From Oscarella lobularis (Eukaryota; Porifera; Homoscleromorpha; Homosclerophorida; Oscarellidae): DNA of 64,000 nt. The translations under genes were made by a program, and so were the position numbers. Where the stretch lies: assembly GCF_947507565.1 (NCBI RefSeq), contig NC_089183.1, positions 2,170,001-2,234,000 of the forward strand, read 5' to 3'. Below are positions 45,301 to 57,370 of the stretch, one piece after another. How positions within the stretch are numbered: position 1 is the stretch's first letter; each line of letters opens with the position of its first letter. The notes below the pieces were generated by a model. It searched no databases and was not told the DNA's origin. It worked only from the letters and a program-made list of their open reading frames with translations.

Positions 45301-48300
45301 TTTAGTCCTGTATGTACAGCAAACGTATTTAGTTTGACGTTGGTGAAAGGAAGCGTATCTTGAGGACTGTGGCTGCTAATTGACAACCAATAACTGTCAA
45401 TAGAGCTCTCTGTATCCGTGAATGTATCCCACGTAGCTTCGATTGACGTCAGTGATGTCTGGAAACGAATAGTACGAACGTCCCCAGGTGTTGGTGGAGT
45501 CGTATCGATAGTAACGCCATTTGATGACGCGGTGGTTTCTAATCCATTTGTGTTGTTGCAGCGGACGATCCCATAGTACTTGATTCCATTCCGCAGCTGA
45601 ACATTAGTGAAACGATATCGAGTTACACCTTTTCCCACATTTACAAAGTCGCGAATATCGGCGCTATCATTGCTCGTACCAATGCCCACCGAACACTGAC
45701 CCAATCCGCTCTCGTCGTCTTCAAACTCGTCCCAGTTCAAAGAATATGTGGTCGTTTGTGTTTGGAAATCGACATCTGTCGTTCCGTCTCCATCTCGGAC
45801 AATCCCAGCGATCGGTGGACTGTCGTCAAATAGAAGACCGTCTGAGCAGATCTTTGATAACAGCCCAGCTCGATTGCGAGCTACAACAGACGAATAGTAC
45901 GTTAGTCCCGATACGAACGTGATCATGAAATTTGACGCCGTCGTTCGCGTGCCGACGTTCGTGAATACTTGCGATTGAGTACCGCATTTCGTAGTACCGA
46001 CTGACCACTTGTAGTACCAGATGGGACTTTCGGCGTCGGTGAAATTCTCCCATGAAGCGATGATTCCAAATGGACTACGAGGCCAAGTAAAAGAGATGGT
46101 CATCTCTGACGTTACAGGCGCCGTTATGTCCACAGTCACTCCGTCAGAGACGTCGGCAATTTGCAAACCTGCTCCATTGTAGCAGATAACGGACACGAAG
46201 TATTTCTGTCCATTTTCGAGAGGAAGATCTGCCTCAAATGTAACATTTGAACCGACCGCCGTATACACCTGAACATCGGTTGCACTTGGCGATGTACCAA
46301 TCGCCCATTCGAAATAGTCTACTGAGCTTTGCAAGTCTCTGAATCCGTACCAATGCGCTATGATTTTGCTATCGTCTGCTTGGTACATCATTCCCGGTTG
46401 AACGGCGCCGTGAATGACAACGCCTGTTTTGGGAGAAGTGGTATCAATCAAAATTCCGTCGGAGTTCACACACGTGCGTAGACGAGCTCCATTCGTGGTA
46501 CAGACTAATGCGTAGTACACATTGTTCTGTTCCAGTCTCAGGTTGCTGAACGAATGCGACGTAGAAACGTTAGATATCGTTGTCGGTGGCACAATGTCAT
46601 TGTCTCCTGGTGACGAACCCAGACCAACATGGAGAAGAGCGATACCAGATTCAGGATCTGTTACTTGCGACCACGTAAATGACACGGTCTCGCTTGACGA
46701 CTGATAGTCAATATCTGTTGATGGATTATTTCCGTCTCTCACTACAACGTTTCTCGGCGACGTTGTATCGATCAGGACGCCGTTTGATCTACTCGCTACT
46801 TTGAGTCCAGCTCCATTGACGCCTTGTACTGTTACACAATACTGAACATTGTGATCGAGTGATTGATTGGAGAAGACCTCGTTAACTAGTCCGACGGGCT
46901 CAAACTCGCTCAATATATAGAATCCAGTACAGTCTTGGTCGTAATTCCACTCGTAGAATTCGATGCCACTCTCAGAATCGGTAAAATGATCCCACCGAAA
47001 TTTCAAAGCAGTATTAGACGGAGAATACTCAATGTCCGTTGTAAGGCCACACGGATCGGGACACAAGTCGTAGACTGCTCCCGACGTAGGAACGCTTGTA
47101 TCTACTGCGATTCCATCCGATATCGATGTCGTCGATAGACCAGCGCGACTAGTACAGCGTACGGCTGCGAAGTACGTCGTCGACATTGACAAGGCTATCG
47201 TATACGTATAGCTTGTACTTGTCGTCAAAATAGACTGTTCTGGAACAATGTCTCCCAGTTGCAATTCATTCCTCGTCGATCCCAGTGACCAGAAACACGA
47301 TGCAAGACCACTGGCGGATGGAAAGACTTTCCACTTGCTTTTCACGCCTGTTTGCTGAACTTGAAAATCTCTGTCTTCGTCTTCATCGTTTACATTATCT
47401 TCGTACCGAATATCAGCTATCTCTGTCGCGACGGGAGGATACGGATCGATGAATACTCCGTCCGATGTAACGTCCGTGTAGAATCCGGCTTTGTCAAAAC
47501 AACGTACGGTTACACTGTACACGGTCTCTGCTGCCAAATCTAACAGTTTAGTGGTCATTCGGCTGAGAGCAACATTGCCGAACGGAAGTACGATTACATC
47601 CGGCGATGTTCTACGAACTGCCAATTGGCAATAGTCCAATCCACTCTGTTCGTCTCGAAACCCGAACCACCTCGCACTGATTGACGTGTTCACGTGTTGG
47701 TAGTCAATATCTGTAATGAGACCGTCATACACTGTTCCGCCTAGAGGCGCATCATAGTCGGCGATCACTGCATTCGAGTCGACGGAACTTGCCAATAGAG
47801 CTTCGTTCTCGATTGACAAACTGAGTGTATACGAGTAGCCTGATTGGAAATTTCCGTTGAGAAGGATTCGATCTGAAGGTGAAAACGTAATATCGATGAG
47901 ACAGTCGTTGAAATCGGCGCAACTGTACGTTTGGTAACCAGCCGTGTTGCACGCTGTATCGGCCGAATTCTGTACATTGGTAGAACACATTGTCCAGCTC
48001 ATTTGACGTATGTCGCTCTCGGGATCATTACAACCTTTCAGCGTGGCTGCAAAGCGACGACTCGGTGATGTGAAATAGTCGCGCTGAGTTTGATCGGTCG
48101 TACTGTTAACAATCGTCACTGCTCCTGCTACTGGTGCCGTTGTGTCTACGGTGACGCCGTCCGACGATCTGATGGTGAACAATCCAGCGCGATTATACAC
48201 TCTCAACGTCACGTAATACGTTGTGCCGTGAGTCAGAGTGAGTCCAGTTATCTCTCCAGTCGCTGACGACACAAAGTCCTCGATATTTGTGCTACCGGCG

Positions 48301-48882
48301 CTTGTGCCCACGGCGATTCTATAGCTGTCTGTATCGATTCCACTTTCGGGATCCTCAATGGTATTTGGGTCCCAATGAATTGAAACTGCGTTAATTCCAA
48401 TTTGATAGTCGATATCTGTCACTTGATTTGGACCAGGACGACTTCCATCGACCCCGATTACTGGAGCGGTGACATCAACGAAGATCTCGTCGGACTTTTT
48501 CGCAGTTTCTGCGTCTCTCACGTTTTTGGCTGTAGCGTCGACTCTGTACGTGCCTCCGTTTGTTAGTGTGAATTGGTTCGTAACCGTTACGTCGTGTATT
48601 GTTTCACTGGCGATTTCTATCTGGCCCGTTGACGAATACACTACCGCATCACTGTTGGCTCTGTCGACTAATTGCCAGTCGATTCTGACGTTGCCGCACG
48701 GAACTTTGAAGCCTTCAAACCTCATCTTCATTTCTCGATTATTCGGCAGCATCAGATACGACTTTCCATCTGTGCCTTGTACAAGAGACAATAACTGTGA
48801 TGATGACGTAGACTCAAAAACGGATATGACGGCGTTCGTTGGATCAACATCTGTCGTTGGTTTCTTTGTGCGCAATGGCTAA
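42393..48882 (-). CDS. Giant extracellular repeat protein (~19 ESGI repeats), two in-frame stops
   Basis: One minus-strand frame of ~2160 codons from an acceptor-like TTCTTAG at 48883 to the last stop at 42393. After a ~120-residue unique start it holds about 19 repeats of ~100-115 aa with the consensus SDGV.IDTT.P..G.V, ...DIDYQ..., W..F.D.ESGI..Y.W, ...GTS...D, L..G..YY..V...N.AGL. This is a fibronectin-III-like beta-sandwich style found in large secreted or membrane proteins of invertebrates. No signal peptide or TM within the frame, so end exons are missing. Stops: TGA 44847-44849 (after SLT) and TAA 43941-43943 (after DEDF, where another repeat has DFQ). Frame is otherwise unbroken. Adhesion or matrix role is inference. 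Confidence 0.75.
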
Positions 48883-49250
48883 GAAACTCAGGCAACGCAC
48901 TCTAAACAATACCATACAATATTTTCGTGACGTAGATGAGAACCCTGCTTTTACACATGTACTTCCGTACTGCATCCTGGTTCACTGGAATTGTTCATGA
49001 TAGTTTTCTTCACCCCACGGCATCATCTAAACGAGCAACATTTTTAGTGCACTTGGTTCCTCTAACAGAAGTTTTCTCAAAAGATCTTAACAATGTTACT
49101 TAGTGTTCTCGTAAAAATGCGGTGTGCATGGCGAAGGAGACTGTAAAGAAAGAAAGACAGAAAGAAAAGGAAGAAAGAAAGAAAGTAAGAAAGTTAAACG
49201 TCAGTTTGCTTGCAGAGCAATCAAACGACGAGAAGAGAAATGAATAGACT
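48883..49250. other. Intergenic with GAAA microsatellite at 49138-49196
   Basis: The purine stretch (AAAGAAAGACAGAAAGAAAA and continuing) is a degenerate tetranucleotide repeat. Probably the 5' side of the giant repeat gene; its first exon could not be identified. Confidence 0.7.
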
Positions 49251-51163
49251 TTATGAAATGATGGCTAAGCTGCTTTCTAGGTAGCCCTAGTGCACAAGTA
49301 TGATGTTCAGACAAACGCAATAATGAGCTCACCTTTATAGCCGTCCCAACGTTATGAAAATCAAAGAAAAACGTATCATGACCGTAAATAGAATTTATCT
49401 CGTAATACGTCACAGCAGAATTGCCTGCCAAAGAAGAAGACGGGCGCTACAACGAAGGCGGAGGAATTTACAGATCTTTTACCAGTCTTCCTAAGAATGT
49501 CAGCCGCTTCTCGCTGCTGAGAGACGGGAAAAAGAACGTCGCTAGGAACGCCCAGTACCTAATTAATTAAACACATCAAGTACACGCGCGCAAATAGTGA
49601 AATACCACTTCAATTGCACGTACCAAAACAGGGCACGTGATTCGTGCAACGCCACTCAATAGAGAATCGCACCCATCACCCAAGTCAAACAGATCCATAG
49701 CCTAAGACAAAGTACAGCCTCAGTCTGAACAAAACAGTAAGGTCCATGCATTCTGTACCTTTGATATGTATAGGGTAGAATTGGGATCATAGATTAGAGA
49801 AAATTTGTTACCGGCATGTTCGAGATAGTGCTCGATTTCAAAGTCAGGGCAAAAGTTGGGTGGCTCGGTGGGACTGCGTCTCTCGTGTCCAAACCGCTCT
49901 TCCCATTCAGGACCGCTTCGGTACGTATACGTGCCCAATTCGCGAGCGTGACGCATTCCAACAAAAGGAAATTTGCCTTCGTAGTAGTTACCACCATTCC
50001 AGTTGGGATCCGACATGATGATGCGTCGTTGGCAATAGCGCAAAGCAATTGACTGGGGATGCGTGCGTACGCACGCCGACACAGAAATGGCTCTGTGAAA
50101 TCCGAAAGATTTGAAATAGCTCGGGTTCTGTATGCATTACCGTTCCACGCGGTCCGGAAAGAGAGCTGCTGCTTGGAATGATTCCATTCCACCGAGCGAT
50201 GAACCGATAGCAGCGTGAACCTAACGAGTCCCACTTTGACTATGCTCCCCTTCGTATCATTGACCTTCTCACTTTTTCTATCCCAAGGTGATCAAGGAGC
50301 AAAAACTGAGATCTGACCATGTCTTCCACAGTCAGAAGAGGAAACGTCATGCCATATGGCTACACGTCAAACTGAGGCTAATTTAGGTATTGCGATGATA
50401 TCCTTCTGTTGACCTTTTGCGTTTCTGGGTTAAGACTCGATGGGCCCCTACACAAACGAAATTATGAAGGAAAGAAACATGACGTTTCGTTTCGTCCTTA
50501 CGTAGATCCGTAGCAGCTACCCAAATTATTAGTACAAATAACGAAAAACTCGTCCGTATTAAGAGGACGGCCGGGCCCAATAAACTCCTCCCACCAGCCC
50601 GCATCAGGATTACCCTATATCGTACATAATTCAATATCAGACACGCTCCAGCTCGCTCCTAAAATCTTCTACAAACTTTGTTACTCTTTGCATGCGACGA
50701 CGTCGACAGGACCGGGTGCAATAGAATCGCATTCGACTTGGAGTCGTTCAGCTTGCCCCACGTTTCGTATGCAATTGAAATTTCAGGCAACATTCCGCCC
50801 CAGCGAAAATGGAATGGCGTTTTGCTGCTAAACGTCTCGTAGCCGCGAACACGGTCGCTGTATCTCGGCTCCGGCCATTCATCGGGCCTGTGAATACACG
50901 TGAAAAATATGTAACGTCACGCGGCGGGCCGCGCGAGTACTCAGTAGGATGACGAACGGCCCGAGATCCTGCTCGTCCGGCACGTTACGTCGATGAGAGC
51001 GCGCTTACCGGGCGAGACATGGGAAGTCGGCTTGCATTCCACGAAACGTGTTAGGCGTATCGATCGGTCCGTCGTGCGGGTCTGGTGTTTTGACTGAGCT
51101 GCTCGATAGCCTTGCTAGAAATCTGCGAGCTGTGCTCGCGCGATATATAAACGCACGTAGCAT
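49251..51163 (-). CDS. MetX/CysA-type homoserine or serine O-acyltransferase, mitochondrial, 435 aa
   Basis: Eleven exons (51163-51009, 50887-50677, 50614-50502, 50448-50414, 50359-50273, 50220-50141, 50092-49759, 49701-49624, 49558-49472, 49424-49333, 49286-49251) total 1308 nt and stay in phase. An Arg/Ser-rich leader ([19 protein letters not shown]) predicts mitochondrial import. The alpha/beta-hydrolase core shows [37 protein letters not shown], nucleophile elbow [53 protein letters not shown] and NSIYGHDTF (Asp and His of the triad). The family transfers an acyl group to homoserine or serine for Met/Cys synthesis. The RSGPEWE and CPDFEIE segments recall fungal CysA/cys2 enzymes, so substrate is uncertain. 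Confidence 0.88.
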
Positions 51164-51429
51164 AACACTGCAGTAGCACACAACGCGACGTCCTAAACAC
51201 TGGGACTATGATTGTACGGGCATCCTAGTGATTTTCCCGGCTGTTGATATGGATATTCTCTGGCTGCATGTACACAATTGTCTATTGGCTGCTCCTTCTC
51301 TGCTTCGTCGCTCCACCTGACGCATTTCGAAGCGGCGGGCTCACAGTCGAGTGCCTCTTCTCGTCGCAGCGAAGAGATGAACTTCGTAGAACACGAAAAG
51401 GACGACTATCGTGACTGGCGAATTTCGTC

Positions 51430-51505
51430 GCGTCGACAAATTCGTCACGCGCGCGGGTCAAGCCGGCGCGCGCGCGTGTCAAGTCGGCGCGCGCGCGCGC
51501 GTCTA
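51430..51505. repeat. Alternating CG tract, potential Z-DNA
   Basis: Two near repeats 'gtcaagccggcgcgcgcgcg' and 'gtcaagtcggcgcgcgcgcg' include runs of 10-16 alternating C/G. Lies ~300 bp upstream of the acyltransferase start. Open frames through it are low-complexity (Ala/Arg) artefacts. Confidence 0.8.
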
Positions 51506-51639
51506 AGTCACCGACACGTGGATTGGCAAGACGTCGGCGCATCGAGTTGACGTCGCGCGTCAGCAGGACGTTCCCTTCTGCGCGACGAACAGCACGCCGT
51601 CGCCGTCGACGCGCCTCAATCGACCGTTCAGTACGTTTG

Positions 51640-52140
51640 GATCGAAGTTCGTTCTGTTGCCATGGCAACGACGACGAATCCCACCATCGATCCGTTCGTC
51701 CCGCGCTCGAATTGAGCGACATGAAGGAGAAGTTGAGCAGTCCCGTGCGCAACGCTCGCAACGTCGTCGTTCGAGCGACGCTCAGCGAACAGTTTGCCGT
51801 CGCCTTTCAAGAGCACGTCGAGAAGGATCCGCTTCATCGCGTCGATCGGCCGATCAATGCGTCGGCTGCATGGCGTCTACGTCGAACGCGAAACTCGTTC
51901 AATTGTGCGGGGATACAGCCAGTTGCCCGCCTGATCCCACGATGACAAAAATTGCAGTTGCTCTAGCTGAGCGTCTCTCTTCGCTTCGTACATCTTCACC
52001 GCCGTTTGCATCACCTCGTACAAGTACGAGTGTCGCAGCGAAGGCGACCAATGCGTTCCGCCTCCGAAAAATGCGACAGATCTGAGCGCGGAAAGATGCT
52101 GCGAAGGTCTCGCCTGCACAGACGTGGGCGACAATGAAAA
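51640..52140. other. Overlapping uncharacterised ORFs on both strands
   Basis: The plus frame contains LELSDMKEKLSSPVRNARNV and TLSEQFAVAFQEHVEKDP. The minus strand at 52134-51877 contains THWSPSLRHSYLYEVMQTAV and LEQLQFLSSWDQAGNWLYP. Both read like real protein segments (amphipathic, non-repetitive), but neither family is known to me and no splice model could be completed. At most one exon of each strand. Confidence 0.3.
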
Positions 52141-52759
52141 TCAGCGTACGAGCATCAGTGAAGGCAGGGACTACGTGCGCCTGTTGGCCGTTCTATTCTT
52201 GCGGTTCGTGCTGCAATAGCGACGTTTGTCACGGAGCTCCCCTATAGGCACTTGTAGCTGATTGGCATGCGACAGTGTTAGAGGCAAAAAAAGGAGCTAC
52301 GCCCACGCAGAGCTCCGAAGACACTTTCTCTGGATGTCAAGTCGTTATTATTATATGTCTGGCGTGTTCGTGGTGTCGTTTCCGTGTTTGAGCTTCGCTT
52401 TGTTTGTCGTTCGGCGAATAATCGGCATGTAGACCTACGTGGAATAAATTCGCTCTATGCATTCGAGTCGCGCGCTGTGTCCGCGCGATATGTACACACG
52501 CTTTGGGCTCTTTGCTCTGGCTCTGCACGTCAAATGAGCTGTTTGAACGCTCTGCTGGACGCATTTCCGTCGAACGGAAGACTGGGCTAGCGATATAACG
52601 GGTCAGATTTAGGTACGCCAACGCCTATACCTACGTGCCTTGTAGAAAGAAAACGCTCAGTTATGTTGCTGCAAGACGAAGGATGGCTTAGCGAGACGGA
52701 GATTCTCCTGCACAGAGAATCGGTTGCAGCCGAAGGAGATCCCGGATTATCAGTGTACT
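52141..52759. other. No supported gene
   Basis: Spacer between the unknown ORFs and the duplicated DDX19 block. Nothing recognised. Confidence 0.4.
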
Positions 52760-55070
52760 TCACTGTGACAAATAAATGTTGTAATTTTTTGGAACCGATA
52801 ACACTACTACTTTTCTTAAAGATGACGAGGGCAAGGTCAAAGTTACGTGAAAAAAAACACTGCCTGTTATTAATATATATAGCAAGCAACGCAAGCAACG
52901 GGGGAGAAAACCCAAGTATTTTGTAGATGTAAGGCAAATCAGAATCATCGTTGCCAACAACAATAAACTAGACGCAACTGTTGCGGATAAAACTCAAAAC
53001 TCACGTTCTGGACGCCACTCTGCGACGCAATTACTCCTCGTTCAGCTTCTCCACCTCGTCGATGTCGTCGGTGCGCAGCTCCCTAATCTTCTTTCCGAAA
53101 TGATCCTCAATTCTTTTCAGGTACTCGCGCGAACGTATGCCGTCGACGAAATTGATCGCCAAGCCCGACTTGCCGAACCGGCCCGTACGACCGATTCGAT
53201 GCAGATAGGTTTCAAAGTCGGGCTGACGATAGACGTCGACCGGGATGTCAAAATTGAAGACGACCGTCACCTGCTCGACGTCGATGCCGCGCGCGCAGAC
53301 GTTCGTCGTGATGAGCAGCTTCTCTTTGCCGTCGCGAAAGCGAGTGAGGATCGTCGCACGATCTTCGAGGGTCAACTCGCCGGTGAGAAGAGCGACGGCG
53401 TGCCCGTCGTTTTTCATTTTCTCGCACAAGGCGGAGGCCGACTTCCTAGTCTAGAATAGAGAAAACAAAAAAATGACGCATTCGCTTTCGACGCGGTAGG
53501 TCTAAACGATTCATCGCGGTCATTTTTTCCTTACGTAGCAGAAAACAATTGCCTGGCCTATCGTAACGACTCCGTAGATGTTAGACAAGGCCACGAATTT
53601 CTCCTCTTCCTTCTGGCAGATGGTATAATATTGCCGAATGTTGTCGAGCGTCTCGTCTTCTTTCTTTAGACGAATTACGATGGGGTCGGGTATGATTCTC
53701 TTTGCAAACGACATCACTTCGTCGCTGTACGTCGCCGAGAAAAGCATCATCTGGCAGTCGGGCTTCAACTGTCTGCGCGCGAGAAACACCGTCTCGAATC
53801 TTAGAATTTTTTTTGTTTCGGCTTTTTACCTTTGAACTCGGACAGAGTGATCTTGAAAATTTTGCACGTTTATCATGATGTCGGCTTCGTCTAGGACAAA
53901 CACCCGAATTCTATTCGGATCCAGACACCGTCGCCTCGTCAGAAAATCGAGAACTGTTCCCGGCGTTCCGACAACTATTTGCTCGGCTATCATCTGCCCC
54001 CTTTCAGCTAAAAACCAAAATATTGCACAACAGTCAGTCAAAAAAGCGATGTTTAGTTACGTTTCTTTCCTTTGATTGCAAGCATAATCTTAATTTCAGG
54101 TATAAATCTGGCCATTTCGGAGATGACATCTCCAGTCTGCACAGCCAATTCGTAAGTGGGCGATAAGATCAGGACCTATCAAATTCCCACTAATGAGTCG
54201 TCTTCTCGACGAAACATTTACTTGAGGCCACATATTCGTCTTGTCGACACGATGGAGAAGCGCCAAAACAAATGCCGCAGTTTTGCCTGTGCCAGACTGA
54301 GATTGAGCGATCATATTACATGGACTGCGCAGAAACGAAAAAAAAAAGAATCTTCAGAAGGAAGAACGAATCCGAGATAAGAATTCACGGATCGGCAATC
54401 AAGGCAGGTAGAGCCGTCTCCTGAATCTTCGACGGCGTATTGAACCCCATTCCGTAGATGCCGTCGAGAAGTTCCCTCGACCTCGAAAAGAAAGAAAAAG
54501 GCCTTACACACGCCAACTGAGAAAAAACACCATTTCTCACAGTCTAAGCTGTTCAAAGGATTTGACGCTGTAGAGAGGCGAATTGGGATCCTTCTGTTGG
54601 ACTTCAACCGACACTTTCGCCTTCACCAATCCGTCGTGCAACAATTTATTCAAAAGAGACGCTTCGGCGGCAGTCGTCGGCTTGTCTAAGAATAGTCAGA
54701 CGTATTTGTTAGTCCACTCTAGATAGAGGGGTTGCATGTGACGTCATGATCCACGTGACGTTGACCGTGGTGGGCAAACTGGTGGGCGCGCCTGCGGGCA
54801 GCTGGGTGTATCGATGAAAATCCACCCTATCCGTCGGGGACCGGGTACTTATCACTTAGAAACGGTCTTTATAGGGCTTTTAGTACTGCCAATTTCGCTC
54901 AACATCCGCAAGTATCGGAGCGGCGAGCTAATTTGGGGGGCGTGACTCGTTGACGATGAGGCTCTAATTTATGCTGACTCGGTGCTTACTTTGTTGACTT
55001 TAGAGGGAGAAGGGTGTGCCTATCGCGTGTAGCTATTCCATTCTGTCACTGAATTTCGCATTAAACGTAT

Positions 55071-57330
55071 ATGCTGCGTTTTCTGGGCACACTTAGCGCG
55101 CGTGTAATGGAACGACTTTCGAAACGTGTCTCCGGTCTTTCTCGCGAGTCACAGGCGAGATATAGGGCGAAAGTCACTGCTGCTGGCTTGCTCGTTGATC
55201 CGTACGAGATTGATGAATGGACGGCGTCTCCTGATGAGATTCCTGACGTGAAATCGAGCGATATGATAATCTACATGATATCAACACCGAGTCCTTACAC
55301 AAGACAGGAAATAAAGGTTCGGGTAATGCATTGACTTACGGCCATGACTGCAGTACTTCATTAGGCCTGGAAAGGAATGCTTAGTGGAGACAGTTTCGTA
55401 TCTGCTGGCTGGGTGCACAATCTGCAATTGCACAAGTTTCTTGATTCTTCTGGAGAAAAGAAATTCGTTATCATGGGAAAGGTGAGTTGCAGGTACACTC
55501 TATCATACAAATCTGTTAACATGCATCAAGGTGAGGCATTCACAAAGATCAGATGCAGATCACCTTCTTCCGTGGGCAATTTTTGCGCGTGACGGAGAAG
55601 TTCTTTCTACGCATTGCACCTGCATGGCAGGGTATTTCTTGCATATTGATGACGTGCTTACTTATTGATGACGTGCTTACTTCACTGACAATAGACTGGG
55701 AGAAGCATGCTCTCATATAGCGGCAATCCTCTCCTGCGCTGTCAATGCTGCTGATGCGCGACGAAATTGCGGCGACGACTCCTGCACGTCCCAGTCATGC
55801 GTTTGGTTGCCGCCACGCCGCAACGTGAGTTCGATTGTTGTACGTGACTGTCCTTACACTTGAATTTTAGGTCAAGCCTGCATTTGTTCGCGACATCTGC
55901 TTCAGCAACCCAAAGCGGAAGAAGAGTGGCGAAGCTGCCAGTACACAGGTTGCTGGGAAGGAAATTCTTCCTCTGAGAGCTACTGCACGCCTATCTAGGT
56001 TGAGGGGAAAGTTATTAGTCCTCCCAGTGAAGACCAGCTGAAAGCGTTTTACGACGGGATAAGCGGGGCCAAGCAAAAGCCAGCTATTCTGCTGGTCACT
56101 CCTGGGTACGCCAAGGACTTCGTCCCTAAGGCCAGCAATCCGTCATTTCCCAAGCCCATTACGGATCTGTACGATCCTGAAGCATTGGAACTTTCTTACT
56201 GCAGCCTGCTAACAAAATGTGAACAAATGAAAAGCAGTATTACAGTAAGGGCAACGCGAACACTACCTAAGCTATCAGCTGTAACAATTTTTTTGAGGTT
56301 TCCGCCGACCAGGCGTTAAAGATCGAGGCGGAGACACGAAATCAGGCGTCCAGCAAACTGTGGTCTGCTCACAGAGCTGGAAGAATAACGGCGTCAAATT
56401 TCAAGGATGCGGCACACACCAAGCGCGATATGCCGTCTGTTAGTCTAATAAAGAGACTGTGCTATCCACGCGCTTTCTCAACAGAGGCTACTAGGTAAAG
56501 GTCAGTAACACATAAAAGGGAATTTCTGATTACTTTTGCAAAGGTGGGGTCAAGAGAATGAAGAAACGGCACGACAAGCCTACTTTGCTGCGGCTACACA
56601 CAAGCACGAAGGTCTCACCATTCATCTTGCTGGCCTCTTCCTTGATCCGGAATGCTCATTCATTGGTGCATCTCCGGATGCATTGGTTTGTTGCGAGTGC
56701 TGCGGTCAAGGCACGGTCGAATTGAAGTGCCCGTTCACTGTGCGAGACAGCCCCCTGCGCAGCACTGCCAATCTTTGCCTGACGGAAACTGACGGGAAGT
56801 GGATGCTTCAGAGAGATCACGCCTACTATTACCAGGTGGGCATTGGGCAGAGGGGACTTCCGACGGGAGATCACGCGTACTATTACCAGGTACAAATGCA
56901 AATTCATGTCTGTCGCGTGTCATACTGCGACTTTGTGGTGTGGACCCCACAAGAAATGGCCGTCGAGCGTATTCATCCGGATCCTGAATTCATGCGAGAG
57001 AAATTGGAGAACGTCAGTCACTTTTTTACCTACGGGCTTTTGCCGGAGATTGTCGGGAAATGGTACACGCGGAGGCCAGTGGTGAGCACCGACAATATCG
57101 TACCTGTTCCGGTCGTCAGTCGTGACGACGTGCAAGTAATCGACGCTACTGATACGAGTGATTCTGCTTCCTGGTGCTACTGCGGCGAGCCAAGCAAGGG
57201 CCTGATGATCTTCTGCGAAAGCAAAAAATGCAGAATTAAATGGTTTCACTGCGACTGCCTAAGAATGCAGTCGGTGCCAAAGGGCAAATGGTACTGTCCC
57301 TCTTGCAGAAAAGTAGACAATGCTAAATGA
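55071..57330 (+). CDS. Transposon-encoded SWIM-YqaJ nuclease-PHD protein
   Basis: Spliced plus-strand gene; start ATG 55071 (first frame LSKRVSGLSRESQARYRAK). Later exons give SAGWVHNLQLHKF, then a SWIM zinc finger (STHCTCMAGLGEACSHIAA, CxC..CxH), NPKRKKSGEAA, and SPPSEDQLKAFYDGI. The nuclease part follows: LWSAHRAGRITASNF, LIKRLCYP, WGQENEETARQAY, IGASPDALV, TVELKCPF and YYYQVQMQIHV, the PD-(D/E)XK pattern of YqaJ/lambda-exonuclease-like enzymes. A C-terminal PHD finger is WCYCGEPSKG, KWFHCDCL and WYCPSC, ending at 57330. Presumed role: processing DNA ends in transposition. A 54-nt internal duplication lies at 56836-56889. Confidence 0.85.
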
Positions 57331-57370
57331 GTAGTTCAATTAATGGTAGTAGTGGGGGTGAATATGACGT

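Noticed and set aside
51282-51761. 159-codon minus-strand ORF
   Set aside because: Its core is the alternating-CG tract translated as Ala-Arg repeats.
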